From Actinomyces glycerinitolerans (GTDB lineage Bacteria > Actinomycetota > Actinomycetes > Actinomycetales > Actinomycetaceae), in the NCBI RefSeq assembly GCF_900098745.1, contig NZ_FQTT01000002.1:31538-95537 (forward strand): a stretch of DNA of 64,000 nucleotides. Reading direction: 5' to 3'. The translations under genes and the position numbers were made by a program. Below, piece by piece: positions 44,179 to 52,808 of this stretch; within the stretch, counting starts at the first letter, position 1, and each line of letters begins with the position of its first letter. The notes beneath the pieces are model-generated. The model worked only from the letters and a program-made list of their open reading frames with translations, was not told the origin of the DNA and did no database searches.

Positions 44179-45422
44179 GTCTGCCCGCCTCCAATCTCCT
44201 AGGTGTGCGGGTCTCGCGGTCCTTCGGCGCGTCTCGCAATATTTGGTCCTGGGCATTCTTGAGCGCGATCGTTTCCGCAGTGTTTCCGGCACTCACAACT
44301 GCTTCACGCCGATATGGGGAATTATCCAGCAGGCGGTCCCAGGCCCGCGCTGTCCTCTCGCGCCGGCGCCACCTGACCGCATCCTTGTTGGTGTTGCTGG
44401 TGGTTTGCGCGCCTTTGGTGGCGTGCGCGCATTATTTCGGAAGCGAACTGGACATTCCTGGTTTTGATCCAGGCACCGCAAGCAGCGACCAGACCAACGC
44501 TCAGGCCGCCCTCAAGTATTTGGCTCCCGATGGTGAGATCAGCAACGGGCGATGGGTGCCAGGGAAGGAGACTACTGAGCGATGGAACGAGCTTGCCGAC
44601 CGCGACTGGGGCCCTGTTGGATTGGATGAGCTCACGGCCGCCATGGCCGCAGTCTCGACCATGCGCGACAGCCAGGATGAGGAGACCTCCGTCGCGGCGA
44701 CGTGGGTCACCGCCAGGTCGATCGAGTTCGCCGTCGACCAAGTATCCCTCAAGAACTACACCAGCACCATGAAGCAGAACCTCGCCGTCCTGCTCGCCAA
44801 CTGCCCTGACGAAATCGCAGGTCTGGCTGACGGCGGATCTTTGGAAGACAGTAGCGTATATGGCCTGGTTACCGACGCGCAGTTCGAAACCGTCCTGTAC
44901 CGCGTCATTGACGATGAGCACGCCGCAGACACTCTGGTCACCGCGATGCTCAGCTACCACCACAACCAAATCGACGAAAAAATTCCCACGGCCGCCGACC
45001 CCGAAACAACCCTGCTTGGGCTGTATCAATCCGCCGCACAGACCATGGGCTACCTCGACGGCATTACCGAACTACACACGAACAACAACAGCACCTCCGA
45101 CACCATCAACGCCGCCGACATAAAGAGGGTGCTGACAGCTCAGGCCTACGTTGACGCCGCACAGTACGGTCTGCTGAGCGAGGAGACGCTGGAGGCGGCT
45201 GCTACCGGCAACAACGGACAGCCCTTCTCCTTCTACACCGAGGTCGACGGGCAACCCACCATCACCGCCCCCAACCCCATGACACCACACGCCGCCCAGG
45301 AATACATGACCTGGTATGGGGACGTAAACGACTCAACCATGAACTCCCTCGATACCACAATCGATACAGCCAGCAGCAACAGCGGCTACGAAGAGGGCAA
45401 GGCCGCCAAGGTGATCAAATGA
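44175..45422 (+). CDS. DUF6571-like lipoprotein 2
   Basis: 415 residues from the ATG coupled to the previous stop. The lipobox LVAC is then at Cys84, too deep for a normal signal peptide; a GTG at 44280 would put the cysteine at position 49 and may be the true start. The domain is the same as in lipoprotein 1, and DNA between about 44870 and 45070 differs from lipoprotein 1 at only a handful of positions. It ends KVIK, as do most copies. Confidence 0.68.
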   Translation: MSLPASNLLGVRVSRSFGASRNIWSWAFLSAIVSAVFPALTTASRRYGELSSRRSQARAVLSRRRHLTASLLVLLVVCAPLVACAHYFGSELDIPGFDPGTASSDQTNAQAALKYLAPDGEISNGRWVPGKETTERWNELADRDWGPVGLDELTAAMAAVSTMRDSQDEETSVAATWVTARSIEFAVDQVSLKNYTSTMKQNLAVLLANCPDEIAGLADGGSLEDSSVYGLVTDAQFETVLYRVIDDEHAADTLVTAMLSYHHNQIDEKIPTAADPETTLLGLYQSAAQTMGYLDGITELHTNNNSTSDTINAADIKRVLTAQAYVDAAQYGLLSEETLEAAATGNNGQPFSFYTEVDGQPTITAPNPMTPHAAQEYMTWYGDVNDSTMNSLDTTIDTASSNSGYEEGKAAKVIK

Positions 45423-45648
45423 ACCCGCCCGTTTTTCCTTCCCCCACACATGTAGACCCCACAGCCCGCCGTCTGATCGCCGAGTTCGTGTGCGCATGCA
45501 TGCCTGAGCGTGTTTGTGACTATGACGCTTCCGATGCTCGCATAAGCGCATCGCTATCCCCTCATCTACGCCCGAATCTATACCTTCCTCCGACTTGGGG
45601 CTGACGCCCAGCTCGCTGCCATATCGAACCGCAAGGAGCCATCAAAAA

Positions 45649-46749
45649 ATGCGACCCACAATTCGCGAGACTGCCCTGCGCCGGCGCCACCTGACCGCAT
45701 CCTTGTTGGTGTTGTTGCTGGTTTGCGCTCCTTTGGTGGGTTGCTCACTGGGGGCTGACCAGAGCGGCCTGGACATCCCCGGGTTCAACCCCGGGGCCAC
45801 GGGTAGCAGCGACCAGGCCAATGCCCAGGCCGCTTTGGAGTATCTCAGCCCTGATGGTGAGATCAGCGATGGGCGGTGGGTGCCCGGGGAGATGACCACC
45901 GAGCGGTGGGAGGCGCTCACCGACCGCGACTGGGGCCCTGCCGGATTAGAGGAGCTCACGGCCGCCATGGCCACGGTGTCGACCATGCGCACCGACCAAG
46001 ACGAGCAAACCGCCGCAAAGGCCACGTGGACGGTCGCCAGGTCGATCGAGTTCGCCGTCGACCAGGTACCCATCAAGGACTACACCGATGCGATGAAGCA
46101 GAACCTCGCCATCCTGCTCGCCAACTGCCCTGACGAAATTGCAGGTCTGGCCAGCGGCGGATCTCTGGAAGGCAGTAGCGTATACGGTCTGTCTGGCCTG
46201 GTTACCGACGCGCAGTTCGAAACCGCCCTGTACCGCATCATTGACGATGAGCACGCCGCAGACACTCTGGTCACCGCGATGCTCAGCTACCACCACGACC
46301 AAATCGACGCGGAAATGCCCACGGCCACGAGCCCCGAGGCCACCCTGCTCGGACTGTATCAGTCCGCCGCGCAGACCATGGGCTACCTCGATGGCATTGC
46401 CGAGCTACGCGCGGACGAGGCTGCATCCGACACCATCAATACCGACGATATGAACCGCGTGTTGCGGGCTCAGGGGTACGTTGATGCCGCTAAGTATGGT
46501 CTTCTCAATGAGGCCACCATTGAGGCGGCTGTCACCGGTAACAACGGCGGCCCGTTCTCCTTCTACGACGAGGTTGACGGGCAACCGACCATCACCGCCC
46601 CCAACCCCATGACACCCGATGCCGCCCACGAGTACATACGTTGGGACCAACTGGTTGAAGACGCCACCATGGACGATCTCGATGTCGAGATCAACACGGG
46701 CCACAGCCTCGGTTACACGAGTGGTCATGCTGCGGAGGTTGTCAGATGA
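45649..46749 (+). CDS. DUF6571-like lipoprotein 3
   Basis: A 366-residue lipoprotein; ATG with AAGGAG ten bases upstream, lipobox LVGC with Cys32. The mature domain is collinear with lipoproteins 1 and 2. A 226-bp gap before it (45423-45648) holds a pyrimidine-rich stretch but no gene I can support. It overlaps the following 68-residue membrane protein gene by four bases. Confidence 0.72.
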   Translation: MRPTIRETALRRRHLTASLLVLLLVCAPLVGCSLGADQSGLDIPGFNPGATGSSDQANAQAALEYLSPDGEISDGRWVPGEMTTERWEALTDRDWGPAGLEELTAAMATVSTMRTDQDEQTAAKATWTVARSIEFAVDQVPIKDYTDAMKQNLAILLANCPDEIAGLASGGSLEGSSVYGLSGLVTDAQFETALYRIIDDEHAADTLVTAMLSYHHDQIDAEMPTATSPEATLLGLYQSAAQTMGYLDGIAELRADEAASDTINTDDMNRVLRAQGYVDAAKYGLLNEATIEAAVTGNNGGPFSFYDEVDGQPTITAPNPMTPDAAHEYIRWDQLVEDATMDDLDVEINTGHSLGYTSGHAAEVVR

Positions 46750-46952
46750 CTGTGTTCGATGCTTCTGTAGTGGGCGTGTCGGTCTCACAGCTCGTTGGCT
46801 TGTTGTTGTCTGGTGATATGTGGGTTTGGGTGTGCCTAGGCGTATTTGCTGGCGTGGGGCTTCTGGTGCTTTTCGTGTGTGATTGGTTGTGTGTTCGTCC
46901 TACGTGCCGTCGGCTTGACCGATTTGCGTCCGCTACTATTGCGAGTAGGTAA
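46746..46952 (+). CDS. Small single-span membrane protein
   Basis: A 68-residue protein with one long hydrophobic stretch (about residues 26-46) and a basic C-terminus. The ATGA overlap with lipoprotein 3 and position 15 bp before the next lipoprotein suggest it is real. Family not recognised. Confidence 0.45.
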   Translation: MTVFDASVVGVSVSQLVGLLLSGDMWVWVCLGVFAGVGLLVLFVCDWLCVRPTCRRLDRFASATIASR

Positions 46953-46967
46953 AGGAGACTGTCGAAT

Positions 46968-47663
46968 ATGCGATCGCCAACAAGAATGTCTCGTCCCCGT
47001 CGGAGCAGGCCGGTTGTTGGTCTGCTGGCGCTGCTGCTGGTTGGTGCGTCTCTGGTGGCGTGTTCGTCTGAGTCGGATGACAACCCCTTGGGTATTCCTA
47101 CATATGATCCGGAGGCTGCGGCGTCTGCGGAGGCGGCAGAGTCCGCTGCCGCTACTGAGGCGTCTGCGTCGGCTGCGGCTTCGGCGGAGGCTGCGGGTGT
47201 GGTGACGGCGGAGTCGCTGTCCACCGACCGCTACGAAGTCACCTCCATACCCGAGGACCTGGATGAGCAGCAGACCGAGGTGCTCAAGGCCTTCGTCAAC
47301 TACGACCAGGTCACCTGGAACATCTGGTTCACCGGCACCGGCGTCGAAAACGCCGAACCCCTCATGACCACAGAGGAGTTTCAGGTACTAAAGGAAGGCT
47401 ACGAACAGTTAGGGGACGAGCGTACGGACGGAGTAGTCCGCGTTTCGGTAAATCAGGTGTTTGCACTCGACGCACGTAAGGCTCAGGTATTGATCTGCGG
47501 TGACCACTCGGACCTCGTAGCGTACGACGCTGACGGTAACGACGTCAGTGACCCAGAAACACTCCAAGGCCGCTATGAGGTGCTTATAACCATGATCTAC
47601 GACGATGGGGTCTGGAAAGAATCGGATGAAACAACGCTATCGACCAACGAATGCGTGGCGTGA
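46968..47663 (+). CDS. NTF2-like lipoprotein, copy 2
   Basis: A 231-residue lipoprotein; ATG with AAAGGAG; lipobox LVAC, Cys32. The DDNPLGIPTYDPEAAASAEA segment and the EVLKAFVNYDQVTWNIWF domain match copy 1 (39264-39986) very closely, but it lies in the opposite orientation. The central part (about residues 145-175) is divergent. It is followed after three bases by its secreted partner. Confidence 0.7.
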   Translation: MRSPTRMSRPRRSRPVVGLLALLLVGASLVACSSESDDNPLGIPTYDPEAAASAEAAESAAATEASASAAASAEAAGVVTAESLSTDRYEVTSIPEDLDEQQTEVLKAFVNYDQVTWNIWFTGTGVENAEPLMTTEEFQVLKEGYEQLGDERTDGVVRVSVNQVFALDARKAQVLICGDHSDLVAYDADGNDVSDPETLQGRYEVLITMIYDDGVWKESDETTLSTNECVA

Positions 47664-47666
47664 ACA

Positions 47667-48734
47667 ATGAAACGCAAAAACCGAGTGGCGGTAACAGCCA
47701 TAGTCGCCCTTTCTGTATTTGCCTCTGCTGTGATCGCGCCGAACGCATGGGCGCAAAGGCTTCGAGACACGCCCACTGGTTCTGGTTTGTCGTCTGGTTC
47801 GGTCGTGCAGGGTGGGGATGGTTCGGTGACGATGACGGTCACAGCGACGTCCACATCTGCTGCGGCGGATGGGTCGGCTGGTTCTGGTGGTGGTGCTTCG
47901 GCGTGGTCGCAGTCGGTGACCGCCACGGTGCATCCGGTGTGCTGGTATGAGCGGGATCGGACGGGTGCGGAGGTCGCGCAGTGGATTGACTCCAGGCAGG
48001 CGGAGGAGAAGTATTCGGTGCACGGCAACTGGGGTGGTATCCGGTCGTATATCGAGTCTGAGTATCCCGATTACGACTCCTATGCGGACGATGAGGAGGG
48101 TTACTGGTATAGGCCGTGGTGCGATTGGAAGTACTACAACGGTGACGATCCGATGGAGTACCAGAAGCTGTTCGGGCAGTTCACCTCGAATGGTCCTGTG
48201 TATGTTCCTGCCGGCGAGTCTGCTCCCGCCCCGGAGGTGGATGGGGCGACGTTGGCTCAGGCGGCGTGGGATGCGGTGACCATCCCTACGGCGACGATCT
48301 CGTATAACCCGATGGTTGGGGATGTGGGGGCCACGATTGTGGGTATGGATACCTGGGTGTGGGCCACCGGCGACACCCCCAAAGAAGTAGAAGTGACGGC
48401 TACGGCTGGGTCGACCACCGCCACAATCACCCCCACCGCCTCCATGCTGACCCTCCAGCCCAAGGACGGCACCGCCAAGTGCACCGGCTTCGGCATCCCC
48501 TGGACTGAAGAGAACGACGCCAAGGGCACCGACTGCAAGATCGTGTTCAACCGGTCCAGTGCGCACTTCAAGGACGGTGTGACTCCGGTAGACATCAAAG
48601 TGTCCTACGCGATCACCTACACCGCCACCGACGGCGCTTCGGGCTCGATGGACACCCACACCACCAGCACAACCACCACCATCCCGGTGGCGGAGATCCA
48701 GACGATTATCGTCCAGCCCACCGATGAACCATGA
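47667..48734 (+). CDS. Secreted PKD-like protein, copy 2
   Basis: A 355-residue exported protein with signal peptide (about residues 1-29, ending near NAWA). It shares the order of copy 1: Ser/Gly-rich segment, HPVCWYERD, PDYDSYADDEEGYWY, then a beta-rich domain with CTGFGIPWTEEN and DCKI, ending VAEIQTIIVQP. Its final 72 bp, running into the next gene, are the same as at copy 3. ATGA overlap with lipoprotein 4. Confidence 0.7.
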   Translation: MKRKNRVAVTAIVALSVFASAVIAPNAWAQRLRDTPTGSGLSSGSVVQGGDGSVTMTVTATSTSAAADGSAGSGGGASAWSQSVTATVHPVCWYERDRTGAEVAQWIDSRQAEEKYSVHGNWGGIRSYIESEYPDYDSYADDEEGYWYRPWCDWKYYNGDDPMEYQKLFGQFTSNGPVYVPAGESAPAPEVDGATLAQAAWDAVTIPTATISYNPMVGDVGATIVGMDTWVWATGDTPKEVEVTATAGSTTATITPTASMLTLQPKDGTAKCTGFGIPWTEENDAKGTDCKIVFNRSSAHFKDGVTPVDIKVSYAITYTATDGASGSMDTHTTSTTTTIPVAEIQTIIVQPTDEP

Positions 48735-49810
48735 AACAGCGCACTATCAGTTTTCGACTGGCGGCGGCCGTGTTGGTACTGCTGATGACGTGTGCACCGC
48801 TGGAGGCCTGCTCGCTTGGTTCACGCGGGGACGCCTTCGATATCCCCGGCTTCGACATGCGCGTGAGGGACAGTGAGGCCAACGCCCAGGCCGCCCTCGA
48901 GTATTTGGCTCCCGATGGTGAGATCAGCGACGGGTGGTGGGTGCCGGGGGAACGGACTCGGGAGCGGTGGGAGACGCTTGCCGGCAGCTGGGACTCCAGC
49001 ACCCTGGAGGAGCTGACAGCGGCAATGGCCGCGGCGTCGACCATGCGCGGCAGCCCGGATGAGGAGACCGCCGCGGCGGCGACCTGGGTCACCGCAAGGT
49101 CGATCGAGTTCGCCGTCGACCAGGTACCCCCCAAGAACTACACCGACACCATGAAGCAGAACCTCGCTGCACTACTGGGCAACAGCCCTGACGAGGTCGT
49201 CGCCCTAGCGGGTGGTGAGTCTCTGGAGAGTTCGGACCTGTATGGTCTGTCTGGCCTGGTCACCGACGCGCAGTTCGAAACCGCCCTGTACCGCGTCATC
49301 GATAACGAGAACGCCGCCGACACACTGGTCACCGTCATGCTCAGCTACCACCACAACCAAATCGACGAAAAAATTCCCACGGCCGCCGACCCCGAAACAA
49401 CCCTGCTCGGGCTGTATCAATCCGCCGCACAGACCATGGGCTACCTCGACGGCATTACCGAACTACACACGAACAACAACAGCACCTCCGACACCATCAA
49501 CGCCGCCGACATGAATACGGTGCTGACAGCTCAGGCCTACGTTGACGCCGCACAGTACGGTCTGCTGAGCGAGGAGACGCTGGAGGCCGCCGCGACCGGT
49601 AACAACGGCGGGCCATTCTCCTTCTACACCGAAGTCGACGGGCAACCCACCATCACCGCTCCCAACCCCATAACACCAGAAACCGCCCATAGTTACATAA
49701 ACTGGAGAACACTAGTCAACGATTCTGTCATGATAAGCATCGACAGCGACATCAACACGGGCCACAGCCTAGGATATGCGAACGGCCAGGCGGCGGAGGT
49801 TATCAAATGA
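48731..49810 (+). CDS. DUF6571-like lipoprotein 4
   Basis: A 359-residue lipoprotein, lipobox LEAC with Cys27. The first ~135 residues are almost identical to those of the gene at 60333-61478 (MKQRTISFRLAAAVLVLL, then DIPGFDM and EISDGWW), while the remainder follows lipoproteins 1-3. It therefore looks like a recombinant of two lineages. It overlaps the secreted-protein gene by four bases. Confidence 0.72.
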   Translation: MKQRTISFRLAAAVLVLLMTCAPLEACSLGSRGDAFDIPGFDMRVRDSEANAQAALEYLAPDGEISDGWWVPGERTRERWETLAGSWDSSTLEELTAAMAAASTMRGSPDEETAAAATWVTARSIEFAVDQVPPKNYTDTMKQNLAALLGNSPDEVVALAGGESLESSDLYGLSGLVTDAQFETALYRVIDNENAADTLVTVMLSYHHNQIDEKIPTAADPETTLLGLYQSAAQTMGYLDGITELHTNNNSTSDTINAADMNTVLTAQAYVDAAQYGLLSEETLEAAATGNNGGPFSFYTEVDGQPTITAPNPITPETAHSYINWRTLVNDSVMISIDSDINTGHSLGYANGQAAEVIK

Positions 49811-49854
49811 TAGGGGCACGCAATAGGGGCGTAGACCTGATGAGGAGCTTTCTT

Positions 49855-50949
49855 ATGATGCGATCCAGAGCCAGCACGCCCCGCCCCAGGCGCAGTCTGT
49901 CGGCCGCCCTGCTGACGCTATTACTGGCATGCGCACCCTTGGTGGCGTGCGCGCAGTATTTCGAAAGTGAACTGGACATTCCCGATTTTGATCCAGGAAC
50001 CGCAAGCGGCGACCAAACCAACGCCCGGGCCGCTTTGGACTACCTCAGCCCCGACGGGCAGGTCGACGCTGGCCAGTGGGCTCCCGGACAGCAGACCCAA
50101 GAAAGGTGGAAGACACTCGAAGAAGGCCACTGGAACTCCAGCGGCCTGGAAGAACTCATCGCTGCCATGGCCGCCGTCTCGACCCTACGCACCGACAAAG
50201 ACGACGAAACATCAGCAGCCGCCACCTGGATTGCCGCCGAATCAATTGAGTTCACCGCCAACCAGGTGCCCCTCAAGGACTTCACCTCAACCATGAAGCA
50301 GAATCTCGCCGTCCTGCTCGGCAACAGCCCCGATGAGCTCGCCGGCCTGGCGAACGGCGGATCCTTAGAAGTCAATAACGTCTATGGCCTGTCTGGGATG
50401 GTCACCGACGCGCAGTTCGAGACCACCCTGTACCGCGTCATTGATAACGAGAACGCCGCTGAAACCCTGACCTCCGCCATGCTCCAGTACCACCAAAACC
50501 GAATCGACTCAAAGATGACTACGGCCGCCGACCCCGAAACAACCCTGCTTGGGCAGTATCAGTCCGCCGCGCAGACCATGGGCTATCTCGATGGCATGGC
50601 CGAGCTACGCATGGACAACAGTACTTCAGACACCATCAACGCTGCCGACGTCGACACCGTGCTGCGCGCTCAGGCCTATGTTGATGCCGCACAGTACGGC
50701 CTGCTCAGCGACGCCGCCATGGAGGCCGCCGCCACCGGCAACAACGGCCAGCCCTTCTCCTTCTACACCGAGATCGACGGAAATCCCACCATCACCGCCC
50801 CCGACCCCATGACCCCCCAAGCAGCCCAGGAGTACATGGACTGGGACGGACTAGCCGCCGACCCCACCATGAACAGCCTTCACGTCAGTATCGAAGCAGG
50901 CTATAACCTCGGCTACGGCGAGGGGCAGGCGGCCAAAGTTATCACATGA
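49855..50949 (+). CDS. DUF6571-like lipoprotein 5
   Basis: A 364-residue lipoprotein. The ATG at 49855 has GAGGAG seven bases upstream and puts the lipobox cysteine (LVAC) at residue 32; an in-frame ATG at 49807 overlaps the previous stop and remains possible. It is the most diverged of the five plus-strand copies (SPDGQVDAGQW, EFTANQVPLKDF) and shares the C-terminal LLSDAAMEAAATGNNG form with the 698-residue protein. Last gene of the block. Confidence 0.72.
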   Translation: MMRSRASTPRPRRSLSAALLTLLLACAPLVACAQYFESELDIPDFDPGTASGDQTNARAALDYLSPDGQVDAGQWAPGQQTQERWKTLEEGHWNSSGLEELIAAMAAVSTLRTDKDDETSAAATWIAAESIEFTANQVPLKDFTSTMKQNLAVLLGNSPDELAGLANGGSLEVNNVYGLSGMVTDAQFETTLYRVIDNENAAETLTSAMLQYHQNRIDSKMTTAADPETTLLGQYQSAAQTMGYLDGMAELRMDNSTSDTINAADVDTVLRAQAYVDAAQYGLLSDAAMEAAATGNNGQPFSFYTEIDGNPTITAPDPMTPQAAQEYMDWDGLAADPTMNSLHVSIEAGYNLGYGEGQAAKVIT

Positions 50950-51095
50950 ACCGCCCCGCCCTTGCCTGCTCGGCGCCAACCCCACAGTCCAGCGGCCCCG
51001 CGTTGGAACCCTACGCGTGCGTTCCCCAGAACGGTCGCATCGAATTCCTGGGTAGTCTCCATCCCGCACAGGAGGGCCGAGCTGAGGGAGGCACG

Positions 51096-52319
51096 ATGGG
51101 ACGTGGCAGCAACCTGCCCCGGGTGGGCGGGTTCAACCGGGCCGTCGTACTGGAGGCGATCCGCCACTCCGCCGACGGACTCACCCGGGCACAGCTCGGG
51201 CGGATCACCGGTCTGGCGCCGCAGACGGTCTCCAATGTGACCCGTGAGTTGCTCAACCAGCAGCTGATCCGCGAGACCGGCAGCGTGCCCCCCGGTGGCA
51301 GGGGGCGACCCGGCGTCGCCCTCAGTCTCAACCCTTCCGGAGGACTCGCCGTCGGCATTCACATCGACCCGTCCGCCCTGGGCATCGCGGTAGTGGACCT
51401 GACCGGCGAGATCGTCGCCGAGAACTACGGCCCGCTGCCCTCGCCCCAGGATGCCACGGCGGCAATCGCGCATCTGCACCACGAGGTCGAACGCATGGTG
51501 CAAGAGGCCTCGGTTCCGCGCGGCAGGCTGCTGGGCATCGGCGTCGCCGCACCCGGACCGATAGACGACGACGCCGGCACCGTCAGTCCGCCCCTATTGC
51601 CGGGCTGGGGCACGGTACCGCTGCGCGACCTGCTGGCCCGACAGACGGGCCTGGACGTCGTCCTGGACAAGGACGTCACGGCGGTGGCCAAGGCGCACCT
51701 ATGGACCGGCGAGTCGCCGGATCCGGCCGACTTTCTGGTGTTCTACCTCGGCGCCGGCGCCGCGATCTCCCCCGTGATCGCCGGGCAGGTGGTACGAGGG
51801 ACAACCGGCAACGCGGGCGAAACCATGCACCTGCCCGGAGACCCGCTCTCAGCCTCGCCGCGCGGGCGCATCCTGGGCACCTCGCTGGGCGAGCGCGAGC
51901 TGGTGGCGCATGCGCGCGAGCTCGGCATGACGCTTCCGGGCGAGGTCGACTCGTGGAATCCCCATGAAATCGAGGAGGGCTTCACCGACCTGCTGGTCCG
52001 CGCCGGTCGGGGGGAGGCAACGGCGATCGAGGTGTTCGCCTCGGCGGGGCGTGTGCTGGGCGCTGCCGTACTGGCCGTGGCCGAACTGCTGGACATATCC
52101 GCAATCGTCATCACCGGCCCGCGCTGGGCCGCCATGCGGCCGCTGTGCGAACCCGAGTTGCAACACGCGATCGCCGATCACACGCTGCACGGGCAACCGC
52201 GTCCGCTGAACTTACACACCTCCTCGCTCGGCGAACGTGCCGGTACCGTGGGAGCGGCCTGTCTCGTGCTTGACCGCCTCTTCTCGCCGACTCCGGCAAC
52301 GCTGCTCATCGGGAGTTGA
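51096..52319 (+). CDS. ROK-family transcriptional regulator
   Basis: A 407-residue protein: winged helix at about residues 15-75 (RAQLGRITGLAPQTVSNVTREL), then a ROK domain (GIGVAAPGPIDDDAG, LDKDVTAVAKAHLW). The zinc motif CxCGxxGC of ROK kinases is absent, and GNAGETMHLPGD stands where the sugar-binding GEIGH is expected, so this is a DNA-binding regulator rather than a kinase. ATG behind GGGAGG; the long reading frame upstream is only the intergenic region. It precedes the ABC/GH38 operon and likely controls it in response to a mannoside-derived sugar. Confidence 0.87.
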   Translation: MGRGSNLPRVGGFNRAVVLEAIRHSADGLTRAQLGRITGLAPQTVSNVTRELLNQQLIRETGSVPPGGRGRPGVALSLNPSGGLAVGIHIDPSALGIAVVDLTGEIVAENYGPLPSPQDATAAIAHLHHEVERMVQEASVPRGRLLGIGVAAPGPIDDDAGTVSPPLLPGWGTVPLRDLLARQTGLDVVLDKDVTAVAKAHLWTGESPDPADFLVFYLGAGAAISPVIAGQVVRGTTGNAGETMHLPGDPLSASPRGRILGTSLGERELVAHARELGMTLPGEVDSWNPHEIEEGFTDLLVRAGRGEATAIEVFASAGRVLGAAVLAVAELLDISAIVITGPRWAAMRPLCEPELQHAIADHTLHGQPRPLNLHTSSLGERAGTVGAACLVLDRLFSPTPATLLIGS

Positions 52320-52519
52320 GGGCCCGCGCTTGATCCCCAGGATGCGGTCGATGCCGAACAGGCGAGGTGGAGCCCGGGTCCGCCCACTGAGATCGGCCGC
52401 AACAGCGGCGCGCAAAACCATCACCGGCCTCGCATGGAGCATGCAGAAAACACCAAAAGCGGGCGATGGCCCCCAGGCACAGCGGCTACTCCCTGCGATG
52501 ACTGTTTACGCGTTCCACC

Positions 52520-52652
52520 GACGGTTCGGCACTTCGCCCCAGCGCTTCGGCAGTTCTGGCGACGGTTCGGCACCCAGCAGTACGAACCGTCACCGCGGAG
52601 TACGAATCGTTGACCGGAAGGTACGAACCGTCGTCGTAAGTGCCGAAACGTC
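52520..52652. repeat. Inverted array of GACGGTTCGGCAC / GTACGAACCGTC units
   Basis: GACGGTTCGGCAC at 52520-52532 and 52561-52573, then inverted copies GTACGAACCGTC at 52580-52591 and 52621-52632, a variant at 52600, and GTGCCGAAACGTC at 52640-52652. Same unit family and layout as 5081-5233. It occupies the centre of the 489-bp gap between the ROK and solute-binding protein genes. Confidence 0.75.
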
Positions 52653-52731
52653 GTGCGCCCACTCCCGGCCACGGTCCACGCTCCGCCCACACACCCTTAT
52701 ATAACGACTAAGCAACGTCCTCCAGGACGAC

Positions 52732-52758
52732 TTGACAGTATTTTATCCATTTGATGGA
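52732..52758 (+). promoter_or_regulatory. Promoter/operator region of mannoside operon
   Basis: TTGACA (52732-52737) is a consensus -35 box. The palindrome TCCAT-TTG-ATGGA (52746-52758) lies where the spacer/-10 region should be, so a bound ROK regulator would block transcription. The first gene starts at 52809. Confidence 0.45.
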
Positions 52759-52808
52759 GTATTTAGTGATGGCGTCACTGTAGATGCCCCGCGCAAAGGA
52801 GCCCACCC

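Noticed and set aside
50946..51095. Upstream extension of the ROK gene to an ATG at 50946
   Set aside because: The extra 50 residues show no family similarity, and the ATG at 51096 has a strong GGGAGG site.
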